From assembly GCA_002347645.1 (NCBI GenBank), contig DDYF01000060.1, forward strand, positions 128,703 through 177,387: a DNA stretch of 48,685 bases. The letters run 5' to 3'. A model generated the notes under the pieces. The model did no database searches. It was not told the DNA's origin and saw only the letters and a program-made list of their open reading frames with translations. Origin of the DNA: Thermoleophilia bacterium UBA2241. Its GTDB lineage: Bacteria > Actinomycetota > Thermoleophilia > UBA2241. The translations under genes and the position numbers were made by a program. Shown piece by piece: positions 24,130 to 32,190 of this stretch; positions within the stretch are counted from its first letter, which is position 1, and each line of letters begins with the position of its first letter.

Positions 24130-24866
24130 GCGGGCCCTCCGGCGCGCGCTCGCGCCGAAGGGCTGAAGCGCAGCTTCCACACGTTCTTCATCGCCTCGAG
24201 GACGATGTCGTTGGTCATCTTGGAGGTCCCGACCTTGCGGTCGACGAAGACGATCGGCAGTTCGACGACGCGAAAGCCCAGGTGGTGGACGCGGTACGTC
24301 ATCTCGATCTGGAAGCCGTACCCCTTCGTGTCGATGGCGTCGAGGTCGACAGTCTCGAGGACACGCCGCCGAAAGCACTTGAAGCCACCCGTGAGGTCGT
24401 GGTACGGCAGTCCCAGGATGAGCTGCGCGTAGAGGCAGCCGCCCCGGCTGATGACGCGCCGCGGCAGGCTCCAGTTCTCCACCCCGCCTCCCTTGACGTA
24501 GCGCGAGCCCAGGACGAGGTCGGCGCCCTGGTCGATCAGGCGCAGGAAGTGCGGCAGGTAGGTCGCGTCGTGAGAGAGGTCGGCGTCCATCTCGAAGACG
24601 CGCTCGCCGCCCATCTCGAGGGCGCGGCGGAAGCCCGCGATATATGCCTTGCCGAGGCCCTCCTTGCCCGCCCGGTGCAGCACCGAGACGTCGGGCACGT
24701 CCTGCGCCAGGTCGTCCGCGATCTGCCCGGTACCGTCGGGCGAGTCGTCGTCGACGATCAAGGTGTGCAGCTGGATGCCGTGCCCGTCCGCCACTTCACG
24801 GATGCGGGCGACGGCATGCCGCACGTTCTCGGCTTCGTTGTAGGTGGGGAGGACGACGATGTTCAC
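24126..24866 (-). CDS. Polyprenol-phosphate mannosyltransferase-like glycosyltransferase (GT2)
   Basis: 246-aa GT2 enzyme like dolichol/polyprenol-phosphate mannose synthase: IVVLPTYNEAENV, LIVDDDSPDGTGQIAD, GKAYIAGFRRAL, VFEMDADLSHD (metal-binding DxD-like) and LGSRYVKGGGVENW. No C-terminal membrane helices, so it is the soluble bacterial form. It would move a sugar from GDP- or UDP-sugar to a lipid phosphate carrier. GTG 24866 is placed where homology starts; only TATACT and six bases precede it, so the mRNA may be leaderless. Overlaps the DUF1786 gene. Confidence 0.9.
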   Translation of the reverse strand: MNIVVLPTYNEAENVRHAVARIREVADGHGIQLHTLIVDDDSPDGTGQIADDLAQDVPDVSVLHRAGKEGLGKAYIAGFRRALEMGGERVFEMDADLSHDATYLPHFLRLIDQGADLVLGSRYVKGGGVENWSLPRRVISRGGCLYAQLILGLPYHDLTGGFKCFRRRVLETVDLDAIDTKGYGFQIEMTYRVHHLGFRVVELPIVFVDRKVGTSKMTNDIVLEAMKNVWKLRFSPSARARAGGPA

Positions 24867-24872
24867 CCCCCG

Positions 24873-24878
24873 AGTATA
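24873..24878 (-). promoter_or_regulatory. -10 box of a probable leaderless transcript
   Basis: TATACT (minus strand, 24878-24873) ends six bases before the GTG of the glycosyltransferase gene, the spacing expected when transcription begins at the start codon. No clear -35. Confidence 0.45.
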
Positions 24879-25004
24879 TCGCCGCGTGCCGCGTGGCTCT
24901 TCTCGCCGGAGGCCGCAAGCCACCTGCGCAGCCGGCCGATCCCGGTGCCGTCCGGCCGCCAGAGTAGCCTTCGCCTGTGGCAGGCACCCGAATGAGGAGG
25001 TTCC

Positions 25005-25052
25005 GTGACTTACCCTGAGCCGCCTGTCGAGGGCGACTCCAGCACCGGCTGA
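25005..25052 (+). other. Possible 15-codon micro-ORF upstream of nrdR
   Basis: GAGGAGG (24994-25000) is followed after 4 nt by GTG and a 15-codon frame (MTYPEPPVEGDSSTG) to TGA. The ribosome site is the strongest in this 400-bp gap. It may be a leader peptide, the stub of a lost gene, or chance. Confidence 0.25.
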
Positions 25053-25142
25053 GACCCCGGGGCGCAGACAGCGATAAGATGGCCACTCTTACTCTCGACT
25101 TGAAGGTGAGACATCACACCATGTGCTGACTGCAAGGAACGC

Positions 25143-25170
25143 TTGCGCGGCTCGCGAAAAGGACTATATT
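25143..25170 (+). promoter_or_regulatory. Promoter of nrdR-nrdJ
   Basis: TTGCGC (25143-25148) and TATATT (25165-25170) are separated by 16 bp, placing the start of transcription near 25177. Confidence 0.6.
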
Positions 25171-25176
25171 GAGGTC

Positions 25177-25235
25177 CCCACCGGCCGGGAACACCACATG
25201 TTGTGGTTCGTGGAGGGGGAGAAGAGGCCGGTGGG
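25177..25235 (+). promoter_or_regulatory. NrdR box inside a structured nrdR leader
   Basis: The 16 bases at 25191-25206 fit the NrdR-box consensus (ACAC-N-A-N-AT-N-T-N-GTG type) at 12 of 16 positions and form a small palindrome (ACCACA/TGTGGT, 3-nt spacer). It is flanked by a 10-bp inverted repeat, CCCACCGGCC (25177-25186) with GGCCGGTGGG (25226-25235), so the leader RNA can also fold into a nested hairpin. The site lies just downstream of the promoter, which suits autorepression by NrdR. Confidence 0.6.
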
Positions 25236-25266
25236 TCTCATCGTGGGGGATCACTGAGGACATCTG

Positions 25267-25866
25267 ATGCGCTGCCCGTACTGTGCCAGCGAAGAGAGCA
25301 AGGTCGTCGACTCGCGCGACTCCGAGTCGGGCGATGCCATTCGCCGCCGCCGCGAATGTCTTGTGTGCGCGCGTCGTTACACGACCTACGAGCGGGTCGA
25401 CGAAGTGCCGCTCGTGGTCGTCAAGCGCAGCGGCGCGGAGGAGCTGTTCGCGCGCGGCAAGCTGCTGAACGGCCTGCTGCGCGCCTGCGAGAAGCGCGGC
25501 ATCGCCCTGGAGCGCATCCAGCTCGTCGTCGACGAGATCGAGAACGAGCTGCGGCGCAAGCCCGGCGCCCGGGTGACCACGCATGAGATCGGCGAGCGCG
25601 CGTTACGCCACCTCAGGCGGCTCGACGGGGTCGCCTACATCCGCTTCGCATCGGTGTATCGCCAGTTCGACGACATCGACGAGTTCCAGCGCGAGCTGGC
25701 GCGCCTCGAAGAGGCCAGCGCCGGCCCGCTGCCCGGCGAGCAGCCGCTGCCGGGTATCGGTGAGGCCGGCGGGGGACCCGAGCCCTCGCGCCCGCGCGCC
25801 GCAGACAAGATCACGACGGGGCCGCGCTCAGCGGTCGTGACCGGGGCGACAGAAGGACGTGTTTGA
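25267..25866 (+). CDS. nrdR: Transcriptional repressor NrdR
   Basis: Zinc-ribbon/ATP-cone repressor of ribonucleotide reductase genes. The zinc ribbon starts MRCPYCASEESKVVDSRDS and closes at RRRRECLVCARRYTTYE. The ATP cone covers about residues 48-138 and ends YIRFASVYRQFDDIDEF. The C-terminal extension of about 50 residues, rich in Pro/Gly/Arg, is longer than in most NrdR proteins. The stop overlaps the nrdJ start region, so repressor and reductase share one transcript under the NrdR box upstream. Confidence 0.96.
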   Translation: MRCPYCASEESKVVDSRDSESGDAIRRRRECLVCARRYTTYERVDEVPLVVVKRSGAEELFARGKLLNGLLRACEKRGIALERIQLVVDEIENELRRKPGARVTTHEIGERALRHLRRLDGVAYIRFASVYRQFDDIDEFQRELARLEEASAGPLPGEQPLPGIGEAGGGPEPSRPRAADKITTGPRSAVVTGATEGRV

Positions 25867-25867
25867 C

Positions 25868-28099
25868 ATGGAGAAAGCAGTGATCGAGCTCTCGCCCAAT
25901 GCGCTGCGGGTGCTCAACCGGCGCTATCTGAAGAAGGGCGAGAGCGGCGAGGTCCAGGAGACCCCCGAAGAGCTGTTCCGCCGCGTCGCCAGGGCCATCG
26001 CCCAGGCCGAACGCCTCTACAACCCCGCCGCCCCGGTCGAGGAGTGGGAGGACACGTTCTACCGGCTCATGACCGAGCTCGAGTTCCTGCCCAACAGCCC
26101 CACGCTCATGAACGCGGGACGCGAGTTGGGCCAACTCTCGGCCTGCTTCGTGCTGCCCGTCGGCGACTCCATGGACTCGATCTTCGAGGCGGTCAAGAAC
26201 ACCGCCCTCATCCACAAGAGCGGGGGCGGCACGGGCTTCTCGTTCTCGCGCGTGCGGCCCAAGAACGACCTCGTGCTGAGCACGAAGGGCGTCTCCTCGG
26301 GACCGCTCTCCTTCATGAGCGTGTTCGACGCCGCCACCGAGACCATCAAGCAGGGCGGCACGCGGCGCGGCGCCAACATGGGCATCATGCGCGTCGACCA
26401 CCCCGACATCCTCGACTTCATCACCGCCAAGCAGGACGACGCGAAGCTCAACAACTTCAACATCTCCGTGGCCGTCACCGACGCCTTCATGCGCGCGGTC
26501 GACGAAGACGGCGAGTACCCGTTGGTCAACCCCCGTTCCGGCGAGACCGTCAGGAAGCTCAGGGCGCGCAAGGTCTTCAAGACCATGGTCACCCTGGCGT
26601 GGAAGAACGGCGACCCCGGTATCGTCTTCATCGACCGCATCAACCGCGACAACCCAACGCCGCACCTTGGCGATATCGAAAGTACAAATCCTTGCGGGGA
26701 ACAGCCATTATTGCCGTACGAATCTTGTAATCTTGGCTCGATCAACCTTTCGAAGGTGGCGACCGAGGGCCATATCGACTACGGCGCCCTCGGTCGCATC
26801 GTGCACACCGCCGTCCGCTTCCTCGACGACGTCATCGACGTCAACCGCTACCCGCTGCCGCAGATCGAGGAGATGACCAAGGGCAACCGCAAGATAGGGC
26901 TCGGCGTCATGGGCTTCGCCGACATGCTGCTGCAACTCGGCGTGCCGTACGATTCCGATGAGGCTTGCCGCATCGCCGGCGAGATCATGAGCTTCGTGCA
27001 CGAGGAGGCGCGCGCCGCGTCGGTCGAGCTCGCCGCCGAACGCGGGGTCTTTCCCAACTTCGAGGGGTCGGTCTACGACCGCGAGGACGGCGTGCGCCTC
27101 CGCAACGCCACGACGACCACCATCGCCCCCACGGGGACGATCAGTATCATCGCCGGCTGCTCGAGCGGCATCGAGCCGTTGTTCGCCGTGTCGTACGTCC
27201 GCGCCAACGTGCTCGACGACGAGAGCATGGTCGAGGTCCACCCCTCCTTCGAGCAGGTGGCCAGGGCGCGCGGCTTCCACAGCGATGAGCTGCTCAAGAA
27301 GATCGCCGAGAAGGGCACCGTGCGCGGCACCGACGGCGTGCCGGACGACGTGCAGGACGTCTTCGCCACCGCGCACGACATCACCCCCGAATGGCACATC
27401 AGGCTCCAGTCGGCCTTCCAGAAGCACACCGACAACGCCGTCTCGAAGACGGTCAACTTCCCGAACGCGGCCACGGTCGAGGACGTCGAGAAGGTCTACC
27501 TGATGGCCTTCAAGACGGGCTGCAAGGGCGTGACGATCTACCGCGACGGCAGCCGCGAGGAGCAGGTGCTCAACGTCGGCCAGACGGTCAAGAAGAAGGA
27601 CCCCGGCGCGGGTATCGCCACCACCCGCCCCTCGCGGCCCCAGCTGCTCACCGGCGAGACGCAACGCATGGACACCGGCTGCGGCAAGCTCTTCGTCATC
27701 ATGAACGACGACGAGTATGGGCCGCGCGAGGTCTTCGCCAACATGGGCAAGGCCGGCGGCTGCGCCTCCTCCAACACCGAGGCGCTGGGCCGGCTCATCT
27801 CGCTGGCGCTCAAGAAGGGGGCGTCGGCGAGCGAGATCGTCGAGCAGCTCAAGGGCATCCGCTGCCACGTCCCGTACGGCATGGGTCCGAACGCGACGCT
27901 GAGCTGCGCCGACGCTATCGGCAAGGCGCTGGAGCGTCGCTACGTCACCGGCGCCGCCGCGGCCGCGGCGGGCGCCCCGCAGCCCCAGCTCTCGCTGGTC
28001 GAGGTCGCTCAGGGCGCCTGTCCCGACTGTGGCGGCTCGATCGAGCACGAGGGCGGCTGCGCGGTGTGCCGGCACTGCGGCTTCTCGAGGTGCGGGTAG
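25868..28099 (+). CDS. nrdJ: Adenosylcobalamin-dependent ribonucleotide reductase (class II)
   Basis: Makes deoxyribonucleotides from ribonucleotides with B12, without oxygen. 743 aa from ATG 25868 (AGAAGGA 10 nt before; a GTG at 25859 is the alternative). Visible are GQLSACFVLPVGDSM with a redox cysteine, SGGGTGFSFSRVRP, TNPCGEQPLLPYESCNLGS carrying catalytic Asn/Cys/Glu (about residues 273-290), ATTTTIAPTGTIS, and the TSCPD-type domain QRMDTGCGKLFVIMNDDEYG. A C-terminal zinc ribbon has CPDCGG and CRHCGFSRCG. Codons 268-296 are strikingly AT-rich (TTA, AGT, ACA, AAT, TCT, TGT) against the rest of the gene. Ends in TAG. Confidence 0.97.
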   Translation: MEKAVIELSPNALRVLNRRYLKKGESGEVQETPEELFRRVARAIAQAERLYNPAAPVEEWEDTFYRLMTELEFLPNSPTLMNAGRELGQLSACFVLPVGDSMDSIFEAVKNTALIHKSGGGTGFSFSRVRPKNDLVLSTKGVSSGPLSFMSVFDAATETIKQGGTRRGANMGIMRVDHPDILDFITAKQDDAKLNNFNISVAVTDAFMRAVDEDGEYPLVNPRSGETVRKLRARKVFKTMVTLAWKNGDPGIVFIDRINRDNPTPHLGDIESTNPCGEQPLLPYESCNLGSINLSKVATEGHIDYGALGRIVHTAVRFLDDVIDVNRYPLPQIEEMTKGNRKIGLGVMGFADMLLQLGVPYDSDEACRIAGEIMSFVHEEARAASVELAAERGVFPNFEGSVYDREDGVRLRNATTTTIAPTGTISIIAGCSSGIEPLFAVSYVRANVLDDESMVEVHPSFEQVARARGFHSDELLKKIAEKGTVRGTDGVPDDVQDVFATAHDITPEWHIRLQSAFQKHTDNAVSKTVNFPNAATVEDVEKVYLMAFKTGCKGVTIYRDGSREEQVLNVGQTVKKKDPGAGIATTRPSRPQLLTGETQRMDTGCGKLFVIMNDDEYGPREVFANMGKAGGCASSNTEALGRLISLALKKGASASEIVEQLKGIRCHVPYGMGPNATLSCADAIGKALERRYVTGAAAAAAGAPQPQLSLVEVAQGACPDCGGSIEHEGGCAVCRHCGFSRCG
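26669..26755 (+). other. AT-rich, foreign-codon patch over the nrdJ active site
   Basis: About 44 % G+C (35 of 80 bases from 26671) inside a gene otherwise near 67 %. It uses TTA, AGT, ACA, AAT, TCT, TGT and CTT codons almost absent nearby. It codes exactly for the conserved NPCGEQPLLPYESCNLGS block. The reading frame is intact. Confidence 0.85.
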
Positions 28100-28209
28100 C
28101 GGCTTCGCCGCGCCGCAGCGCGCATGCACGACCTGGCGCGAAACGGGGTAGCCTAGCTCCGAAGGCGCTTCGCGCGATCCGGCGACGCGACGGATGACTG
28201 GAGGACACC

Positions 28210-28578
28210 GTGGCCGAGGTACCCAGCACCGAGATGGGCGATGGCGGCGTCACGATCGCCGACGGCGTCGTGACCAAGGTCGCGCTTGAGGCGCTCAAAG
28301 GCATCGACGGGATCGCCGCCCTGGGCGGCGGTTCCGGTGGCGTCCTCTCCAGCCTCATGGGTGACAAGGGCTCGTCGGGCATCTCAGTCGACGTCCGCGA
28401 GAGCAGTGTCGAGATCGACATCTCGATGGCCGTGAAGTACGGCTTCAGCGTCCCGACGGTGGCCGAGAGCAGCCGCGCCTCGGTCAAGGAGAAGGTGGAG
28501 GGTACGACCGGCCTCAAGGTCAGGGCCGTCAACGTGCTGGTCACCGACATCGTCTTCCCGGAGGAGTCCCCTGCCTGA
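28210..28578 (+). CDS. Asp23/Gls24 family envelope stress response protein
   Basis: 122-aa member of the Asp23/Gls24 family: GVTIADGVVTKVALEALKGIDGI at the N-terminus, a central VDVRESSVEIDISMAVKYG strand pair, and RAVNVLVTDIVFPEE at the end. In Gram-positives these proteins are tethered to the membrane by AmaP and take part in alkaline or cell-wall stress. GTG start after TGGAGGACACC. The next two genes are membrane proteins of the matching type. The 110-bp gap after nrdJ holds no clear terminator. Confidence 0.88.
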   Translation: MAEVPSTEMGDGGVTIADGVVTKVALEALKGIDGIAALGGGSGGVLSSLMGDKGSSGISVDVRESSVEIDISMAVKYGFSVPTVAESSRASVKEKVEGTTGLKVRAVNVLVTDIVFPEESPA

Positions 28579-28660
28579 CGCCGCGCACACCGCCGCGTCG
28601 AGCGGGTCGGCCCGCCGGCCGCGGCGCGGGCCGGGAGCGGTCGCGCGCCTGGCCACCTTC

Positions 28661-29167
28661 GTGCTGCTCCTCGGCGGCGGCGTAGCGCTGCTGCTGGTCG
28701 CCGCCCGCCTGGTCGCCGCGGCGTTCGATTGTGGCTTCTCTCCCTTTGCCTACCTCGACCTGCCCGAGGGATACGGGTGGCAGGCCGTCATCTTCGGCGG
28801 TCTCGTGGCGGCGTGCGTCGCCCTGCTCGCCCTCGCCGGCGGGACGCCGCGCGACGAACTGTGGCTCGCCGGACCCCGCGGCGGGGTCCTCATGTCCGGC
28901 CCGGCGGTCGAGGAGATGCTCAGCGACCAGGCGCGCGAGCACCCGGACGTCGTGCGCGCGTCGGCCGACGTGCGTGTGCGTCGGGGTCGTCCCAAAGGGG
29001 TCCTGAACCTGGAGCTGAGGCCCCTCGCCGACCGTGACGCCCTCGGCCCCGAGCTGGGCGCGGTCGCGCGCGCGTCGCTGGTCCGCCTGAGCGGCGTGGA
29101 CGACGCCGAGGTGAAGGTGCGCGCCCGCGTCCTGAACGTGAGGCAACTTCCGGGACGTCTGTCGTGA
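28661..29167 (+). CDS. amaP: AmaP-like membrane anchor of the Gls24 protein
   Basis: 168-aa protein with two N-terminal membrane helices (about residues 1-18 and 40-62), then a cytoplasmic alpha/beta domain (VEEMLSDQAREHPDVV, VKVRARVLNVRQLPG) as in the alkaline-shock membrane anchor AmaP. The GTG at 28661 would clip the first helix at its start. The frame is open back to CTG 28571, where GGAGGA (about 28559-28565) lies at a usable distance. A longer form with an Arg-rich cytosolic N-terminus is therefore likely. Overlaps the next gene by 4 bp (GTGA). Confidence 0.72.
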   Translation: MLLLGGGVALLLVAARLVAAAFDCGFSPFAYLDLPEGYGWQAVIFGGLVAACVALLALAGGTPRDELWLAGPRGGVLMSGPAVEEMLSDQAREHPDVVRASADVRVRRGRPKGVLNLELRPLADRDALGPELGAVARASLVRLSGVDDAEVKVRARVLNVRQLPGRLS

Positions 29168-29703
29168 ATGCGCTCGCCAAGGGCCTCGCCTTCGTCGCTG
29201 CGCTGTGCGGCGTCGTCTTCGGGCTCGCGGGGCTCGTGCGGGCCGCCGCGCTGGCCGCCGACGAGGGCGTCGTCTGGGAGGCGCCGGGTTGGTGGGCGGA
29301 GCTCCTCGACGGAGGCGGATCGTCGCTGCTGACTCTGCTCGCCGTCGCATTCGCCGCCGCCGCCGCTCTTTACCTCGTCGTCGCCGTGCGCCAGCTCGCC
29401 CCGCCCGGCGCGCCGGCGACCGCCAGGGTCGGTGACGTCGACGTCAAGATGGCCGCCCTCGAGCGCATGGTCTCGCAACGGCTGGCGACCGAGGTCGCGG
29501 GTCTCACGCCGCTCCGGGTGAGGGTCACGTGGGCCGACGACGGCTGGGACGTGAACGCGCTCGTCGACGCCCGGCCGCGCGACCTGGCAGGGATACGAGA
29601 CCAGGCTGTGGCAGTGACCGGTGCGGAGCTGCATCAGGCGACGGGCAGAGACCTCGGCCGGCTGACGCTCGAGGTGCGGCGCTTCGCGGGCCACGGTGAG
29701 TGA
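29164..29703 (+). CDS. Two-helix membrane protein of the Gls24/AmaP cluster
   Basis: 179 aa, unrecognised as a named family. Helix 1 covers about residues 5-30 and helix 2 about 53-76. A soluble domain follows whose strand pattern (TPLRVRVTWADDGWDVNALVDA, core RVRVTWADDG) resembles that of AmaP and Gls24. It probably works with those two products as a third envelope-stress component (inference from context). GTG start inside the amaP stop; a classic terminator follows 25 bp downstream, closing the operon. Confidence 0.7.
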   Translation: MNALAKGLAFVAALCGVVFGLAGLVRAAALAADEGVVWEAPGWWAELLDGGGSSLLTLLAVAFAAAAALYLVVAVRQLAPPGAPATARVGDVDVKMAALERMVSQRLATEVAGLTPLRVRVTWADDGWDVNALVDARPRDLAGIRDQAVAVTGAELHQATGRDLGRLTLEVRRFAGHGE

Positions 29704-29727
29704 GGCCCGGCCGGCCGCGGACGGAGA

Positions 29728-29753
29728 AAAGGCCTGGGAATCACCAGGCCTTT
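29728..29753 (+). terminator. Rho-independent terminator of the Gls24 operon
   Basis: AAAGGCCTGG (29728-29737) pairs perfectly with CCAGGCCTTT (29744-29753) across a 6-nt loop. Good two-sided A/T tract. Confidence 0.88.
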
Positions 29754-29846
29754 GTGAGAAGCGGGCCCGAGGGATAGGACCTCAGCCTTCTCCGAGACGA
29801 ACGTCTATCACGTCATGTGTGCCCTGACAAGGCCGGGAGCGAACCG

Positions 29847-30671
29847 TTGACGGCGTTGCCGGAGGGCGTGCGCCGGCCGCAGCTGGTGGCCTGCGACCTC
29901 GACGGGACCTTGCTGGGGCCGGATCTGGTCTTCAGCGCCTCCACACAGGCGGGTGTGGCCGCCCTGCGAGCGGCCGGTGTGCCGGTGGTCATCTGTACCG
30001 GCCGCATGTTCCAGAGCGCGCGGGCGCGCGCCGCGGAGCTCGGTCTGCGCTGTGGACCGATCGTCTGCTACGGGGGGGCGCTCGTCGCCGACCTCGGCAG
30101 CGGCGCCTGGTTGCGCCACCAGCCGATCGACGGCGAAACGGCGGCCGCGCTGGTGCGCTTCGCGCGCGAGCGCAGCCTGCACGTGAACGCCTACGTCGGC
30201 GACGAGCTCCACGTCGAACAGGACGACCGCTGGACGCGCTGGACGGCGGAGTACGCCGCCGTCCGCGTGACCCTCGTCCCCGACCTGCTGCCCGTCGTCG
30301 CCGGCGGGTCGACGAAGCTGGTGGTCGCCGCCGACCCTGCGGTGGCGGCCGGGGTGGCCCCGGAGATCACGCGGACCTTCGCCGGCCGGTTACGCGCTGC
30401 CACGTCGCTACCGCACTTCGTCGAGATCAACGCTGCCGCGGAGAGCAAGTCGCGGACGCTCGAGTGGCTGCGCGAGGAGTCGGTCCACGCCGCGCCCGAG
30501 CGCACGGTGGCCTGCGGCGACGGCCTGAACGACGTCGACATGCTCGAATGGGCCGCGCTCGGCGTCGCCGTGGCGGAGGGCGCCGAAGGGCTGCGGCGGG
30601 TCGCTCGGCTCGTCGTGCCCCGTGAGGAGCTCGGCGCGCTGTTCGGCAGCCTTGCCGCCGCACCTGCTTGA
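29847..30671 (+). CDS. HAD superfamily (Cof-like) phosphatase
   Basis: 274-aa HAD-IIB hydrolase. Motif I VACDLDGTLLG, motif II VVICTGRM, the motif III lysine in GGSTKLVV or INAAAESKSRTLEWL, and motif IV VACGDGLNDVDMLEWA. The cap domain lies between II and III. Cof-type enzymes dephosphorylate sugar phosphates, flavin or pyridoxal phosphates; the substrate is not predictable. TTG 29847 is preferred (GGGAG 7 nt upstream) over GTG 29817. A 370-bp region with three hairpins follows. Confidence 0.87.
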   Translation: MTALPEGVRRPQLVACDLDGTLLGPDLVFSASTQAGVAALRAAGVPVVICTGRMFQSARARAAELGLRCGPIVCYGGALVADLGSGAWLRHQPIDGETAAALVRFARERSLHVNAYVGDELHVEQDDRWTRWTAEYAAVRVTLVPDLLPVVAGGSTKLVVAADPAVAAGVAPEITRTFAGRLRAATSLPHFVEINAAAESKSRTLEWLREESVHAAPERTVACGDGLNDVDMLEWAALGVAVAEGAEGLRRVARLVVPREELGALFGSLAAAPA

Positions 30672-31039
30672 GCCTCCACGCGACCGCGCCGGCGCGGCTC
30701 CCGCGCGAAGCGGCGTACGCCGCGGCGCTGCCCGCCCCGCGGTGATGCGTCTGCACAGCGAAGGCGGCGCCTGGAGGGTCGGCGCCGCCTTCGAGGGGCC
30801 GTGATCGTCGCGGTGGGCGGGCGCCCACCGCGACTCGTCCCCCTGACGGGACACGCGTCGTAGTTTCGACTACGACAACGCACGAAAATGATACGGCGGC
30901 GCGGGCCCTCGGTCAAGAGGCCGCGTCACCCAGCGCTCCTTCCTGGTCTCAGGCCACGCCGCGCCGGACGCTCGGACTTCGTCCGTCGGTGGCGTCGTGC
31001 CTCGCTCGTCGGGCGCGCTCGGGCCTCGCCGCGGGCGGC
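30672..31039. other. 368-bp intergenic region with three consecutive stem-loops
   Basis: Between convergent HAD and ferritin-like genes. Perfect stems: 13 bp (30759-30771 with 30781-30793, 9-nt loop), 12 bp (30807-30818 with 30823-30834, 4-nt loop) and 8 bp (30857-30864 with 30869-30876, TTCG loop). None has a long U-run. Together they probably separate the two transcripts. No gene seen in 30880-31039. Confidence 0.7.
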
Positions 31040-31363
31040 TCACGCAAGGCCGAGGCGTCTCTTGACCTCGTCGTAGCGCGCGAGCAGGTCGGCTTCGTGG
31101 GCCTTCTCCTCGTCGAGGAGCCGCGCGAACAGGGCGCACGCGGCGGGGTCGACGCAGCGGTCCGCGCCGCGCCGGTATCGGGCTTGCGCGGCGCGCTCGT
31201 CGGCGATTGCCGCGTCGAGGATCTCGAGCAGGCCCTCGTCACCGATCCTCCGCGCTTCGTCGGCGGGCTCGCTGAAGAGCGGTTCACCGAGCGGGGCGCC
31301 GCGCTCTGCCTGCGGGTCTCTCGCTCGGGCGTCGGCTCCCGGGAGTGCATCGTCGGGCGTCAT
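31040..31363 (-). CDS. Short ferritin-like (rubrerythrin-type) protein
   Basis: 107 aa. The second half is a two-helix ferritin-like unit: ILDAAIADERAAQARYRRG and ALFARLLDEEKAHEADLL. It supplies one Glu plus ExxH-type metal ligands, half of the usual four-helix diiron set, so it would need to dimerise. The first 40 residues are charged and probably disordered. Last gene of the operon; its ATG overlaps the methyltransferase TGA (ATGA) with AAGGAGG inside the upstream gene. Confidence 0.75.
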   Translation of the reverse strand: MTPDDALPGADARARDPQAERGAPLGEPLFSEPADEARRIGDEGLLEILDAAIADERAAQARYRRGADRCVDPAACALFARLLDEEKAHEADLLARYDEVKRRLGLA

Positions 31364-32190
31364 CGGGCCTCCTTGGTCATCTTCAGGCTGAAGCTGAGCG
31401 GGATGTCGTCACGCCCGCCCTTGAGGTGCTGCCAGCCGTCATCCCGGCGCTCGAGAAAGGGCATCTCGAGCCCGAGTGTGACGGGGAACTCGTGCAGGTA
31501 GTCGAGGCGCAACCCGCGCCCCAGGAGCGGGGTGAGGATCTCGGCGAACCCGTGCTGCCACTCGTAGGTGACGGTCGCCGCCATCTGGGCACGCGGGTCG
31601 GCGTACGAGCCCTGCTCGTCCCAGCGGTTGGGCTCGCGGCCCTGGAAGTAGGGCCAGGTGAGGCGGAGCTCGCCGGCATGCTCGCCGTCGTCGATGAGCA
31701 TGACGACGGGGTGGAACTCGGCGAGGTAGAACACGCCGCCGGGTCGCAGGCAGCGCGCGACGACGTCGGCCCAGCGCTCGAGGTCGTCGAGCCAGATCAG
31801 CACGCCCCAGGAGCTGAACACGACGTCGAACTGCCGGTCGAGGACGTCGGGCGCGTCGTAGAGATCCGACTGGACGAATGTGGCGCGCCGCGAGAGGCCG
31901 ACGTCGTCGGCCAGCCGGCGCGCCTGCGCGACGGCCTTGCCCGAGAAGTCCACGCCGGTCACGGTGGCCCCGCGGCGCGCCCAGCTGAGCGTGTCCATGC
32001 CGAAGTGGCACTGCAGGTGGAGCAGCGTCGTCCCCTCGCCGACGAGCGGCCCGAGCTCGTCGCGCTCGATCGCCGTGAGCGAGTCGCGGCCGCGGCGGAA
32101 GCCTTCGACGTCGTAGAGGTCGGCGTTCACGTGGACGCCGACGGCCTCGTCCCACCAGGCGAGGTTGCTCTTGAGGTACTGCTCAAGCAT
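31360..32190 (-). CDS. SAM-dependent methyltransferase (class I), paralogue 2
   Basis: 276-aa class I methyltransferase. LLHLQCHFGMDTLSWARRGA forms the SAM loop, with the unusual QCHFG in place of the common DxGxG. VTGVDFSGKAV is motif II, FDVVFSSWGVLIWL motif IV, and LRPGGVFYLAEFHPV motif VI. It is clearly paralogous to the gene just upstream, sharing long identical blocks. ATG 32190 follows GAAGGTGG; a GTG at 32199 is possible. Substrate unknown. Confidence 0.85.
   Translation of the reverse strand: MLEQYLKSNLAWWDEAVGVHVNADLYDVEGFRRGRDSLTAIERDELGPLVGEGTTLLHLQCHFGMDTLSWARRGATVTGVDFSGKAVAQARRLADDVGLSRRATFVQSDLYDAPDVLDRQFDVVFSSWGVLIWLDDLERWADVVARCLRPGGVFYLAEFHPVVMLIDDGEHAGELRLTWPYFQGREPNRWDEQGSYADPRAQMAATVTYEWQHGFAEILTPLLGRGLRLDYLHEFPVTLGLEMPFLERRDDGWQHLKGGRDDIPLSFSLKMTKEAR

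Noticed and set aside
24867..25266. Cobalamin riboswitch upstream of nrdR-nrdJ
   Set aside because: No B12-box-like core was seen; a hairpin and a NrdR box explain the leader better.
25868..28099. An intein inside NrdJ
   Set aside because: The protein is of normal length with no splicing blocks; only the AT-rich patch remains.
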